Of a stretch of 64,000 nt of DNA, positions 41,226 through 52,399 are shown in pieces. The translations under genes were made by a program, and so were the position numbers. Source of the DNA: Peronospora farinosa. Its lineage: Eukaryota; Oomycota; Peronosporomycetes; Peronosporales; Peronosporaceae. The DNA lies in assembly GCA_947646735.1 (NCBI GenBank), contig CANTFK010000020.1, forward strand, positions 186,001-250,000. The letters are read 5' to 3'. The notes below the pieces were generated by a model that saw only the letters and a list, made by a program, of their open reading frames with translations, made no database searches and had not been told where the DNA came from. Position 1 is the stretch's first letter. Each line of letters starts with the position of its first letter.

Positions 41226-42178
41226 GCCTACTGGAACCGCTCATTTTTTGGCGGTACCATCGACGACACAGCATCTCCTCGTGAGACAGCTGTGTTCTAG
41301 TCGCAGGCGCTGGTGCTCGACAGACAGCCACGCAATGGCCTGTCTTGCCACATCGAGAACACTTCATCGTGTTAGGATTGCGACTGTCGCGGCCTAATGA
41401 TTTGCCGCGACCATGAGAGGACTCGATTACGTCAAGTTCCGTTGGCTATGGGTTAAACGTGCGGGGATGTGGTGACGCTGCGTGCAGGTACGACGACGCG
41501 ACAGTGTAATCCTCACGAAGCGCGAGGGCAAATGCCTCCTCGAGGTAATTTGGTTCAGCACGTGTAAGGCAGTAACGCGTCATGCCCTCTTGCATACCAA
41601 AAATAAAGACATGGACTTGTAAAGCCATGTCAATTGGCTGCCTGATAATACACGAAGCAATATGACGTATCTTCTGCACGTAGTCACGCATCGACAGCTT
41701 GCCCTGTCGGAGTGAGAAGAAATCTGCACTCAAGCGAAATTAATCTTGAGGAGGCTCGGAAGCCATTCGCCGTCACGCTGGATATCGTCCAGCGTAGGGA
41801 ACGCCGACTCATATAAGACGAGCTTTTCGAGAGCCCATTCCTTGGCTTTGCCAAAAAGCCGAGCTGCAGGAAATTGACCTTGGCCGTCGGAGCGTCCATT
41901 AATCTTGACGCTATTGCAATATCCACCTCGCGAAACCAGCGATTAAGGGGAAGATGATCCGGACCATCACCGGAGTACGTTGACGTCTCCATCTTGATAT
42001 CGTCATGGTGCGAAGTGCGCGAGGGAGTCAATACTAGCCGATTCGCTTTGGCGAGCTCGCGCACCATAAAGTCTTGGATGGCGGCACGTTGATCATCGGA
42101 CGTCGCTATGCTCAGTAGCGACGTCACTATAGTTTCACCAGACGCCGCCGCGAGGAGATGTAGTGCCTGCCACTCCAC
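41164..42178 (-). pseudogene. Element D gag
   Basis: Gag core in two frames: the N-terminal part ([14 protein letters not shown], then [16 protein letters not shown]) in 41684-42178 and the C-terminal part ([15 protein letters not shown]) in 41446-41733. A CCHC zinc knuckle (CSRCGKTGHCVAVC) lies near 41360. It is frame-broken but complete in outline. Confidence 0.8.
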
Positions 42179-42286
42179 CGAGGTGAGGTGTATAAAAACA
42201 GAGTGCTCCAGGGAGACCGCACACCAAAGACTCGTCCATGTTCATTTCGAATCTGGTCATTGGAAGGACTACGAAGTGCTACCAGG

Positions 42287-42604
42287 TGTAACGGGCTAAG
42301 GACCCGTTACCGTCTTACACTAAAAGGGCGTTGAGGAAGCGCTCTTAATTAACTCGTAAATATAACTCTTTTTTATTTTTGTTTTGTTTTAACTCGCAGT
42401 AAGTGCGAATATGTTCCCTAGCTCATGGGAACCACTCAATATGGAAGTCAATTTTTTATTGGCTAATTATTGGGTCTGGCACCCCAATAATAAACCGATA
42501 ATAAAAAGACGCGCAGTATCCGCTAATCGGATACTGCCCTATGCCTACTTCTGTAATTATGTATTATTCCTATAACTACTCATGTTATAGGTTTCCCCAT
42601 TACA
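42287..42604 (-). repeat. Element D 5' LTR
   Basis: 318 bp, nearly identical to 35089-35406. The primer-binding site is the complement of 42275-42284. Confidence 0.9.
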
Positions 42605-44917
42605 CTTAGACAACAATTCTATCAGCACTTGGTGACTCGTTAGCACAATCAACGGAGTTTTTGACCTTTCACTATTTCAACAAGCGTTGTTCAGCACTAC
42701 TATTGTTGATATTGAAGTCGATTAACTTCGACACGACAATATCTAGTACTCTAACCGACTCGTTTTATGGCTCGCTCCAATAGCGCTTTTATTTCCTATT
42801 GAAGGTGAGCCCATGACTATATAAAGCTCGGCTAGGAACATTGCGCTTTGCGCCTACTTCACTCATTAGCTCAACGAAACTTTAGGAACGGTGAATAGGG
42901 CACCAGTCGCGAGACGGACCATGATATAATTACCTTCTTGCGCTTTAAGCACTTCTTCATATTGATGACTCCCTTCAAGAGAAAGACGTCGGAAATGATT
43001 ACTCGATGGTCCTGAGGCAATTACAATTGACCGTGGCTTATCAAATTCCTTAACGGTTGCCTACATCACTAGCAAATCTGGCTTGTAATGACGCCTTGAG
43101 AAACTGCCCAGTAAGTCGTCTTGGCCTAAGACCTGTTCACCTCTACCTCCTAGAGGCTCTGCAGACTTAAAATTTTTTCCCAGTAAAGCGACCTGCGCCT
43201 ATTGAGAGTTGTCATTTTACCCGCCAAGACCGCCTTTGAAACTGAAGCAGGGTTGCGGCTCTATCAGCTTTGACGTTGCTTTCGCAAAGGACAACTTAGG
43301 CGGAAGTGCATCGTGCTTCCGCACATGTAATATATACGGATGTTACGTTGCTATTCTGCAACTTGAAGATCAGTTTCCTCACCTTCGCCATAGATGAAGT
43401 CTATGGGCTCGGCCCTATTAAGCGAGCTCGAAATATTTCCATGAATACCGAAGAAAGCCGATTTAATGTTGATTTAGGCTTCAACGCGATGTCGACCGCC
43501 TCCTCTAAGGTCAAAGGATGGACACGAAACACTTCCGTCCTGGAAACCCCAGCGCGGAGTCCATCCATAAAAATGGCCACTTGGACCTCTTCTGGAAGGT
43601 TTTTGATCTGCATTGCAGCAAGGAGAGTTCTAAGCTCTTAGAAGTAGCCCAATATTTTTTTCTCCCTTGCCGGGAAGCTAAGAAGCTTGCTCGCACGCGA
43701 TAAGCCGGATTAGGCGGTGCGAACACTCAGGACATCTGCTGCTTAAGCGGATCCCATGTGGGGGCGAAGCGCTTACAGACGCGTCGCATATGAATGCCCA
43801 TTCCTTGGCCCTGCCACCAAGTTCGGAAATGGCCAAGCTGACACGTTGTTTCTCAGACCTGAGCATGGCGGCGCTCATTGCCATTTCAACATTTCGGATC
43901 CAGAGAAGAAGATTTTTCCACTTTTCCCCCTCGAAAAACATAGCGCTTAAAACAAGTTGGTGAGCCTTTTTCTCTTTATCTGGCATCGAAATGCAGCGCG
44001 TCAGCATAGCCGATGCGATATGGTCATGGGCCTGTCCGACCAATGTCTCCACGTAACTCATAAAGGCCTTGAGGCATGCAGCAAGCATTTTACGGCCGAG
44101 GACCATAGAATGATCGATCTGATCGGCCCCAACAAACAAAGATAATTTATATAGCGCGAATCGTTTCTCCTCAGAGAGGTAATTTTTTCTCTCCATCCTC
44201 ATCCAGGGTCAGTCTTAAAGACTCAGGTGTAGGATTTGACTACTAGTGCTTGGTAGTGCTACCAAGTGTAGCTAAGCTAAACATCTCCTTTAGTCAGAGG
44301 AAGATTTTATAGGCTAAAAGCCTCTTAGTTCAATAGATCTTATAAAAGGTTACGGCGTTAAGCCACTCAGTTCTGAGGAACTAATACAACAACTAAGAAG
44401 TTTATCCGTTCTAATAAACTTGGAGAGACTTCTACAGCTAACAAGTAACAAGCTTAATGTTCAAAAAGACAACGAACAGTGTGCAAGAGTTAAACATGAA
44501 GCTTACGAATCGTAGAACCAACTCACAAAGTGAACAAGAGAAGCAAGCCAAAAAACCAAAATAAATGTTGATATAATACGGGATCACCACCACCTGACGG
44601 GTCAGTACAGGCTAATCTTTATAACTTCAAATGAGAACTGATTTAATTTATGCAGTAAGATATAAGAATGAACCTACTCTAAGTACCCTATACTATGTCA
44701 ATCACTATAGTAGCAATCATAATAGTAATTATAACGTGTAGGCTTCTTTATTGGATGATGTGTCATCCAAACATCCGTGTATGTTGTACTTAGAACGGCA
44801 AAAAAACGGTTATCAAACCATAACTGATATTAAAAGGTATGACCGATACCATAACATTAATGTCCACACTTAATACTGTACCTCCTTTAAGTAAAGTATC
44901 CAAATAAATTTTATGCA
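42605..44917 (-). mobile_element. Element E, right part: protease, gag and 5' LTR
   Basis: Continuation of E after the nested D: decayed protease region (42870-43130), gag (43401-44202) and a degenerate 5' LTR from about 44268 (tgtagctaag). The LTR matches the A/B LTR until about 44917 and lacks its last 80 bp or so. The primer-binding site (gtgctaccaag) is still visible before the LTR. Confidence 0.85.
43401..44202 (-). pseudogene. Element E gag
   Basis: It begins MERKNYLSEEKR at the same position relative to the LTR as A/B gag and keeps LLLWIRNVEMAMSAAM and AISELGGRAKEWAF. It then shifts frame near 43740. The later part (VAIFMDGLRAGVSRTEVF) is in another frame, and the zinc knuckle is lost. 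Confidence 0.8.
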
Positions 44918-45600
44918 ATTTTTCCGGCTTATGACCCCGACGTAATGTTGCATTATAGATACTGTGTTGGAGTGGGTTCTCAAAATTGTATGATGAGACC
45001 CCAAACCATTCACTGTGCCGGACTGCCGACTGTCGGAGGGGGTACCCCGATGCCGCGTATGAACCTTCTCTCACCTTGTGTACCCGTTGACTGGCGGGTT
45101 GCACTCTTCGGAAGACTTGGTGAGGACGTAAAAGTCTGCCTTGAGGGAGGTAGACCTGGGGGGGGGCCTCGAGTGGATATGATTCACTCGGTGGGCCGGT
45201 AGGTGGCCACTTGATCAGCCTTGTCGAGATGGGGATTAGAGCCAAATTCTCCAGGGGCGCTTGTCGTCCCTGGCCTTTTTGTTCTTGTTTCAGGGGTATT
45301 AACCACCTGACCTTTACTTTGCTCCCGGACCTTGAGGTGAGGGAGACCGCTTCCGATAGCGGGTCTTGGGGGGGTGTTGCTACTCGAACGAGCGCATAGG
45401 CCAAATATATCCTGGAGCTCTATTCGCCCTTGAACTTCGCTACGCAACTGTCTTCGACGGGGGGGCCAAAATATATCCCTTCCCGGAACAGTGAATAACT
45501 TAGAACAAGTCCTTCTTGGGTGACGGAGTCGTGCCACGTAGATCGCAAATTGAGTAGTATTTAATATAGTCCTATCCTTTTAACTCCTTTACTCTATCCT
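44918..45600. repeat. Dispersed repeat sequence
   Basis: It shares phrases with 26740-27000 (ctcaccttgtgtacccg, ccacttgatc). Minus-strand frames of 204 and 117 codons are open but Pro/Arg/Ser-rich and unlike any family I know, so I do not call them genes. Confidence 0.4.
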
Positions 45601-45689
45601 TGCCTAAAGCTCTGATTCCTTGCGTCGACTGGTCTGATCCTTGTATTAACTGGTCAGGAGTAGCTGAACCCCGAGGGGCCGAGGTAGAC

Positions 45690-46150
45690 CGATGAGGGGC
45701 CGAGTCGAACAATGAGGGACCCAGGTCGACCAATGAGGGACCCAGGTCTACCAACGAGGAACCGGGTCGACCAACGAGGGACCGGGTCTACCAATGAGGG
45801 ACCCAGGTCTACCAATGAGGGACCGGGTCGACCAACAGGGGCCGAGGTCGACCAATGAGGGACCCCGGTCTACCAACGAGGAACCGGGTCGACCAACGAG
45901 GGACCGGGTCTACCAATGAGGGACCCAGGTCTACCAATGAGGGACCGGGTCGACCAACAGGGGCCGAGGTCGACCAATGAGGGACCCCGGTCTACCAACG
46001 AGGAACCGGGTCGACCAACGAGGGACCGGGTCTACCAATGAGGGACCCAGGTCTACCAATGAGGGACCGGGTCGACAAACGAGGGACCGGGTCGACCAAT
46101 GAGGGACCCGGGTCTACCAACGAGGGGCCAGGTCGATCAATGAGCGGCCA
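45690..46150 (+). repeat. Minisatellite with 122-bp higher-order repeat
   Basis: About 22 units of roughly 20 bp (ggtctaccaatgagggaccc-like). Six units make a 122-bp block that recurs with nearly exact sequence: the marker aacgaggaaccg lies at 45753, 45875 and 45997. Edges are more diverged. Confidence 0.9.
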
Positions 46151-46165
46151 TGATAAACTCCCTTT

Positions 46166-46185
46166 GGTACCGGTTAACCGGTACC
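46166..46185. repeat. Perfect 20-bp palindrome
   Basis: GGTACCGGTTAACCGGTACC reads the same on both strands. It lies 20 bp after the minisatellite. Confidence 0.9.
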
Positions 46186-46622
46186 CTAATACTGATTTTC
46201 TTCGGCGGATCCTGCGGATTGTACCTCCACCAACGGTCGCTCCCCTTCGAGGCCCCTGTCTCTCTGGTCCCCTGTCCCTGATCCACGGCCTATACTCCGC
46301 ATCCAGCTGGAGTCTGGGACCTCCACATCACAAAATTAGCACTTCACCACAATACTCAACAGTCGTATAACACCGCTTCTGGGTCAATTCGCTCGCGATA
46401 ATGGGTTGTACGCTCTGCAAATTCAACGCTCGGAACATGAGGAACTTGGCGGTGGCTAGCCTCTTCGAATGTCGCGTGACTATTTTTTAGGCGCCTCGCG
46501 TTGATAGGCGCATCTGATTCGAAGGATTGTTTCCTTAAGAAGGCATACAGTTGATCTTGCCTAAAATACTGCTTGCCTTGCCTTGACTTATGACTTTTTA
46601 AATTAAATTATCGACTACGACT
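46186..46622. other. Unassigned sequence
   Basis: No gene, repeat or RNA recognised. Confidence 0.4.
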
Positions 46623-46799
46623 TCACACAGTTGAACCGGCATAAAGTAATACTGCCATAATTTATAGTTGACTCATTAAAAGGATGCCTTTTTTCTATGG
46701 GTATTAGCATAGACAGGTTCTACAGTTTGACGTCATAAACCGTCATTAGGTAGACGCCGCCCTTCCCTCTCATTAAAGAATCTACCGGTTAAAGAAGAG
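46623..46799 (+). promoter_or_regulatory. Second copy of the CRN-proximal half of the divergent promoter
   Basis: Reverse complement of about 21248-21415 with some divergence. The TGACGTCA site is kept at 46728-46735. The similarity ends within the phrase gccggttcaac, exactly where the other half begins at 55019. Confidence 0.75.
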
Positions 46800-47060
46800 A
46801 TGTTAACGCTATTCTGCGCGATTGTTGGTACGAAGGGAAGCGTATTTCCTGTGGATATCGACGCGAATCGGTCGGTTTACGACTTGAAGAAGGAGATGAA
46901 GGCGAAGAAGTTGTACCACTTTCCTTCGGACCAATTTCAGCTCTTCGTTGCAAGTGACGCCCCCCCCCCGCATCCACCGACACAGGTGTCACCCAATATT
47001 ACGCCCAGCTACTCGCGGCTGCTTATCCTTCTGTCGTGCAGTTGCAGAACGCTGCGCTGA
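46800..47060 (+). pseudogene. CRN N-terminal fragment joined to foreign sequence
   Basis: The first 51 codons match the CRN at 21247 almost exactly (one Ser to Pro change), up to LFVA of the LFLAK-like motif. From about 46953 the sequence is unrelated and adds 35 codons, beginning with a Pro-rich stretch fed by a run of C, before a stop. The DWL region, HVLVVVP-like motif and P-loop domain are absent. It would make an 86-residue protein; function is doubtful. Confidence 0.8.
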
Positions 47061-47226
47061 AGAGGCAAGTGGATGATTTCTCGAGCCAAGTTTCGTGACT
47101 GACTTCGGATCTACGAGATGTAAGGGCGAAGGAACGTCAAGGCTATGATCTCCTGAAACTTCGCTTGGATATTTTGCAGCGACTGGTGATTATAGACCCA
47201 CGTCAAACGCGGAGTCCTCCTCGATA
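46980..47226 (+). CDS. Antisense coiled-coil reading beside remnant H pol (one internal stop)
   Basis: In one plus-strand frame the sequence reads a helix (VVQLQNAALKRQVDDFSSQV), a TGA at about 47098, then a further helix (SDLRDVRAKERQG, LLKLRLDILQRLV) to a stop at about 47225. It lies downstream of and opposite to the H pol linker, matching the place of antisense ORF2 in A/B. Sequence identity to ORF2 is not evident; only the helical character and position agree. Confidence 0.3.
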
Positions 47227-48085
47227 ACCAGTTCCTCCATTGCCTTGCTCGTATATGGACAGACTTTTGGCTTCCCCGTCGCCTGATCGGCAACGACGCT
47301 CGACTCACAGTCGACGTCACCATCGGTCTCGTTAGACTGATGCGGATATGTGATCTCTTGTGGATTCACATACCGTTTCAGACAACCCACGTAAAATACG
47401 GGATGCGTCTACATATACGGTGGGAGAGTGAGCCTATAATTAGTTCTCCACCCTCCTTGACCACCGTAATTGGCCCAATCAATCGGGGCAATAGCTTATT
47501 AGTACCACCAGATAGTACATATTAGTAGGGTATCAGAACTTGATAGCACTTTCTTATAAACACCAAAGTGTTCATTGTATTTGCGATCCTGTGGGTTTGC
47601 ATATTGTTTTTGCTTGTGGGTCGAAATTGCTGATTGCGCTAAAGTGTTATCGTCAAGGAGCACAGGATTCATTGACGTGCCTCCTTATTGACACTTATAG
47701 GGTTCGTGATTACTGCTAAAATTGCAGTTTCACCAGGGCAACTTTGACCCTATATGACATTCGCACTGATCGAAGTGAGGGTCCCTCCCACTAAGACTCG
47801 GGCTGCGCACAAAGGAGACTGGCGTCCAAGGATGGCGGAGTCCGTTAATATAAACGGTGCTTCACCCGTACTGGCGTGAACACTGTTATTGATATCAAAC
47901 TACACGAAGGGCTATTGCTTGCTCCATTCCTTATAAGCCGCTATTCTGCGCTATACATCCGCCACGACTCGATTGGCTCGTTCCGTTTGGCCATCGGTCT
48001 GGGGATGATCGGCTGTTGACATGTGGAGCTTGCTTCCCAGCCACCTAAGCACATGACGCCAAAACCCTGACGTAAAGCGCGGATC

Positions 48086-48824
48086 CTAATCCGAAACTAT
48101 GGACTCGGGTATCCCGTGTAGTCGATACACGTGATCCAGCAACAAGACGACAGCCTCTATACCTGATATCTTGGTGCTACATGGTGCTAATTTCATCATC
48201 GTGCTCATTCTGTTTACAAAGACGACGAGCCCCGTCCTGCCTTTATGGTCTGGCGGTAAGCCAAACATGAAGTCCAGACTGATCGATTTCCAACAATCCG
48301 TTGGAATCGGCAGTGGCTTCAATGGCGCCCCTGCTGGACGGCGCAGGCTTTATGCGCTGACACTCTTTGCAAGAGCAAATATAGTTGAATACCCACAGAT
48401 ATAGATGAGGTCACCAAGATTGCTCTGACACTCGTAAGAATTTCTTTTCACGGCCTAGATGCCCACTAGATGGCGCATCATGGCACTCGTGAAGTATCAT
48501 CAGCTTGAGATCTGTGTCATGAGGGACATAGATTCTCAAGGGATCACAGGGTGACAGTTGATGACATAGTAGGCCATCACTGTAACTAAAGCGATTTAAC
48601 TTCTCTTTGAGTTGCGACGGAAGGGTAACCTTTCGTCCACCAAAATGATCCAGCAGCAGGCGACAATGCTCGTCCTGACTGTAACACTTCTTTATATCGG
48701 AGACATTGAGCTCGTAGGCCCTCATGGCTTCCAATATTGACGACTCACCTTGTGCTTTCGCACTAGACACAATTTCCTGGTGTCTTGCCTCGAATTCTGG
48801 TCTGCGCGATAACGCGTCAGCCAA
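48086..48824 (-). pseudogene. Remnant H integrase
   Basis: Zinc-binding end (LHECHDAPSSGHLGREK, within 48411-48824) and the first part of the core (SLDFMFGLPPDHKG, VVFVNRMSTM) in separate frames. The DRDPRF block is altered near 48090, and the [10 protein letters not shown] region is visible at about 47985. Confidence 0.75.
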
Positions 48825-49249
48825 GACATTCGACTTAACTGGCTTATATTCAACTTTGAAATTAAATCAGAGAAGAATGTTAGCCATCTTGCCATTTTTG
48901 GCGAGAGGTGCGGTGAATTTATAGCGGTCCGCAGTGATACGTGATCCGTATAAACCACAAAGGTTCGGTGCCCAAGAGGTGCACCCGAAACTCTACAAGG
49001 ACATACTTGATTGAAAGTAGCTCCTTGTCATGCACAGGGTAATTCATCTCGGCAGCTTTTAAAAGCCGAAAATGATACGAGATTACACGGTCAACGCCGC
49101 TTTTATCCTTGTGTATGAGCGCGCTGCCGATTACAAAATGCTTGCATCGCAGACGACGCTAAAGGTCTTATCCGCTGACAATGCCAAGACCGGTGCCTCT
49201 ACAAGATATTGCTTCACTGATATGAACGCATCTTCTTGCTCCTTTGACT

Positions 49250-50240
49250 AAGTCCTTTCTGCATTCTTTTTCAAAAGGGCAGACAATGGCTTAGTCTGCT
49301 CCCCATAATTCTTGCTGTGCTTATGCAAGTAATTTAGCGAGCCCAATAATTGGCGCAGATCCTTCACGTGTCGTGGGACTGGCCATTTCTTGATAGCCTC
49401 GACCTTTTCTGGGTCTGCTCGTACACCATGTGTACCTACGATGCAGCCCAGCACAGGTATCTCGGAGACACCTACGCACTTTTGCAAGCTAACGTATAAT
49501 TAGGCGTCACCCAGAGACTGCAACACAGCGTCTAAATGGCGCTTGTGTAACTCTATCGCGCTCAGACCGTCCTCCGCCCTACTATGAACGTCAACGTAAT
49601 GGGGCGCGTATCTCAAGGACTCCAATTACGCACTTTTGCAAGCTAACGTACAGCTTGTCTTCACCCATATTCTGCATCACAGCGTCTCAATGGCGCTTGC
49701 TCGACTCTATTTCGCTCATACCGCCCTCCTCCCTACTATGCACGAATACATCGTCAAAGTAATGGGGCGCGTAGGCACGGTGCTGACGCATTACGTGAGG
49801 CACCACTCAAATGAATATTGACCGAGAATTTTCAATCCTTGTGTCATCACAAGTCACTCCCACAACATACCGATTGGGGTGCTTACTGCAGTCTTGGCTA
49901 CATCAGTATCTATCATGAGAACTTGATAGTAGCCATCCTTCACATCCAACGCGGAAAATATAGTTGACTTTACCATGGAATTCAACAAGACATCTTCCCG
50001 TTAGATCGGCGTTTGCGAATGGTGGCCGTGTTCAGCTTGTTATAAGCATAACCCACGCGCCACCTACCTGTTGCATTACGCACACAGAAGGTCGGGATGC
50101 TGTGAGGCGACTTGCTCTCACGTACATGTCCCGCCTTAGCTTGCTTGTCAAAGAACTCATCGATGTAATCGACTTGTTCCTTCGGCAACGGGCATTGCCT
50201 GGTCACACAATACTTGGTGCCAGGCTCCAGGTACAATCTT
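49250..50240 (-). pseudogene. Remnant H reverse transcriptase with internal duplication
   Basis: RT begins with [16 protein letters not shown] and ATGRWRVGYAYNKLN and later shows VLGCIVGTHGVRADPEK. Between them a 154-bp segment is present twice in tandem (starts 49475 and 49629). The segment spans the catalytic site: the 49629 copy keeps HYFDDVFVHS, the 49475 copy has lost bases there. Many other lesions. Confidence 0.75.
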
Positions 50241-50569
50241 GCGCCTGATGCTCCTATCGGACGGTTGGCGGCTGGACAGGGATAGATTTCACGTTATCTC
50301 CGAGAAATTAACTATCTCCTCAAGAGATGCCAAGACAATTTGGAGCACCTCTACTGAAGATGCCTCCGGCATCTTGTTTTCGACGACCTCGAACATCTAG
50401 TTCATAGGCCCGTCCTCTTGTACCGAGACCGATCCAAGGGTCACTAGTATCGACATGCCCTTGATCGTCTTGATACGTCTGGTGCTCGTTCTTCGAGTCA
50501 CCACGACCTTTGACCTGAAAGTGGGTCATGGCCATCGCACTTCTTCTAAATCACACTAGGCTCAAGACT

Positions 50570-50700
50570 CTGTGCCGGTTCTTGTGGCGCTTGACTTCCT
50601 GTCAGCTCACCATCAACTGACACATGCTCTCGGCTCTGTGCAGGACCATTCGACGCATGACTACTTGTCATCGTCCCATTCACTACACCAGTCCCTCGAC
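50570..50700 (-). repeat. Two 66-bp-type repeats in the H linker
   Basis: On the minus strand two 22-residue units (SSHASNGPAQSREHVS and TGSQAPQEPAQSLEP types) follow each other between protease and RT. Confidence 0.55.
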
Positions 50701-51097
50701 CTGGGTAGGAATTTGCGCTACGTGGCTTCCTGTCAGGAAACTTCCAGCTACACCAGGCTCTACGATCTGGGTTTTGTATCGGTGTCGATTGACATACCGT
50801 CATCGTACCCTCGACTGTGTTGAACACAGCATCAGTCGAATAGGTCTATCGCAGGAGCACAACCTTTCCGTTTTTCCGCGTAGAGCTAGAGACTGTGCTT
50901 GTACGCCAGTAAATCCATGGTTGTCGTTTAGTCAACCAAGTCATGCCTAGAATGAGAGAACCCTTCATACCTAGTACCGTGAGCTTCTCTTTCCAAGAGA
51001 AGTTACTAAAACTAAATGCGAGTTCAACTTAAGCTCCCTCTGACTTTATGAGCGCGTCGTTCGATAAACGAACGATCGCCTTTTCTCGCTTGCCATC

Positions 51098-51517
51098 ATG
51101 GCAAAGCGACTCATAACTCGCCAGACTCTTTCTGAATGCCGCGAACTTCACAAAAATTCTGTGATGCACCCAAATCAACAAGAAGGATTATTATTTGGTC
51201 ATAGCCTCGTACGCGAGCGCTGTAGACCTAATAGGGTTAAAACTTTGTCCTTTCGGTACCCGGAAATGCACTTCCTTGTTAAAAGTCTGTTGTCCCACCG
51301 CCATGGGAAGCAGAACCTTCAAATCCTTGTCCAATGGAAAAGATACCCGAAAAGTCTCGACTCTTGGGAACCAGTTGAAGCGTTGCGCGTCAAAGTGCCT
51401 GGGCTGGTGTCTCCTTACGATCAGAAACACCAGCTGCACTCGTTTTGCCAGGTCCTGATGGACTGGCAGGAGCAGAGAGGCGAGACGAATTGGAGGGTCA
51501 TTTGCCACCCAAAATAG
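51098..51517 (+). pseudogene. Remnant G pol C-terminus with chromodomain
   Basis: A frame whose middle is a clear chromodomain (HFLVKSLLSHRHGK, then ILVQWKRYPKSLDSWEP, VPGLVSPYDQ). The first 50 codons overlap the remnant H protease on the other strand and are probably not part of G. Confidence 0.75.
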
Positions 51518-52039
51518 CTCTCGCACGCGTCATAGCGAAGCTGACTCGCTGCAACCGCTGTTCATCTGAATATGCATTCGATTTCACACGGCGCAAGGCT
51601 CTGCTTCGTATACGTCGGTTATTTCATTCGAACGCAACACGACTGGGATAGAGAAAGCACGACCTAGTGCTTTGCCCTTTCTTTTCCACGATGGAAAGAC
51701 GCTACATAGCTTATTAGCGTCAATAGTGGCACGCTCTAGGAGTGTCGCACTATTACCACTCGGATGTCGGTGGCATTTGTGGCACGCCGCCACTCACGTA
51801 GCCGCCTCGCGACGGCGTGCTAGTGAGGCCGACTATGAAGTCAAAGGGGCTTTTAGCTCACCCTCGCCTGAGTCTGACTTTCCATTATGGATTATCAAGA
51901 ATGCAGACATGAAGTTAACAGAAGCAAACGATTTATAATCGCTGACCTGCTGTTAAGCCACCAATTTTTTTAAGTAGCGCACTCAGTAGTCGCTGCTCTC
52001 GTTTGAGTAGAAAAAGACACTGTCAGGAAGAATGGAAGC

Positions 52040-52342
52040 TCATTGAAGGTTGGGTACCTCAAATGATGGGGACATATGTCCCATCAATGCACTGTGCTCA
52101 TCACAACTTTGGGATGATCGCAATAGCATGCACTCATTGCAATCTACAATGAGAGACAGCTCTTCATCCGCACAACAGTGGGATGGAACAGTGTTCTCTG
52201 CTGACAAGATAACATTAGATGTCGGCATTGTCGCAGGGACACTAAGCGACGCCTGCGAGTTATCGCGGCGCGTACGCTTTGTGTTGGTCCGCATGGGCGC
52301 CTTTGCAGGCGACCCATCAGCCTTATCACGCTTCGGCGGCAT
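52040..52342 (-). CDS. Antisense ORF of remnant G beside the 3' LTR
   Basis: A 100-codon minus-strand frame starting at an ATG 57 bp inside the LTR, very basic at its N-terminus (MPPKRDKADG, NTKRTRRDNS). Its position and direction match antisense ORF1 of A/B. Further along, at 51530-51640 on the minus strand, a segment reading DEQRLQRVSFAMTRARAILG sits where A/B ORF1 has LERKMRYDYAKLKARGKL. The alternative is the gag start of a minus-strand element; the LTR polarity argues against that. Confidence 0.35.
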   Translation of the reverse strand: MPPKRDKADGSPAKAPMRTNTKRTRRDNSQASLSVPATMPTSNVILSAENTVPSHCCADEELSLIVDCNECMLLRSSQSCDEHSALMGHMSPSFEVPNLQ

Positions 52343-52399
52343 CGTCTCTTTTCGATGTTTTACAAAAGTGTAAAATGCGTCTTCAAGAGGGGGATTTGG

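Larger units (their letters stand above)
35089..42604 (-). mobile_element. Element D: gypsy chromovirus nested in E
   Basis: A 7516-bp element with two 318-bp LTRs (35089-35406 and 42287-42604) that differ at about four positions. Right to left it carries a primer-binding site (TGGTAGCACT), gag, protease, a 66-bp repeat linker, RT, RNase H, integrase, a linker and chromodomain, and a purine tract beside the 3' LTR. Most pol genes contain frameshifts. It lies inside element E, whose sequence continues on both sides. The flanking pentamers (ctagg and cttag) do not form a clean target duplication. Confidence 0.9.
47100..51250 (-). mobile_element. Gypsy remnant H (minus strand)
   Basis: Decayed pol in order from the right: protease from about 51245 (VRGYDQ, then LVDLGASQNF), protease end near 50930 (LILGMTWLTKRQPWIYW), repeat linker (50546-50827), RT (50236 to 49250), RNase H (about 48720-49160), integrase (48086-48824) and the SH3-like segment (FYVGCLKRYVNPQE, about 47390). 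No LTR of its own is seen. The right end is cut in the protease where remnant G begins. The left end meets the CRN fragment near 46953. Confidence 0.8.

Noticed and set aside
44790..45537. Minus-strand ORFs of 204 and 117 codons
   Set aside because: Composition is Pro/Arg/Ser-rich, no family resemblance, and they overlap a decayed LTR and a dispersed repeat.
45690..46150. Possible CRISPR-like array
   Set aside because: The units are contiguous with no unique spacers, and the genome is eukaryotic; it is a minisatellite.
51191..51526. Minus-strand ORF of 111 codons as a gag of remnant H
   Set aside because: The plus strand here is a clear chromodomain; no gag core or zinc knuckle is visible in the minus frame.
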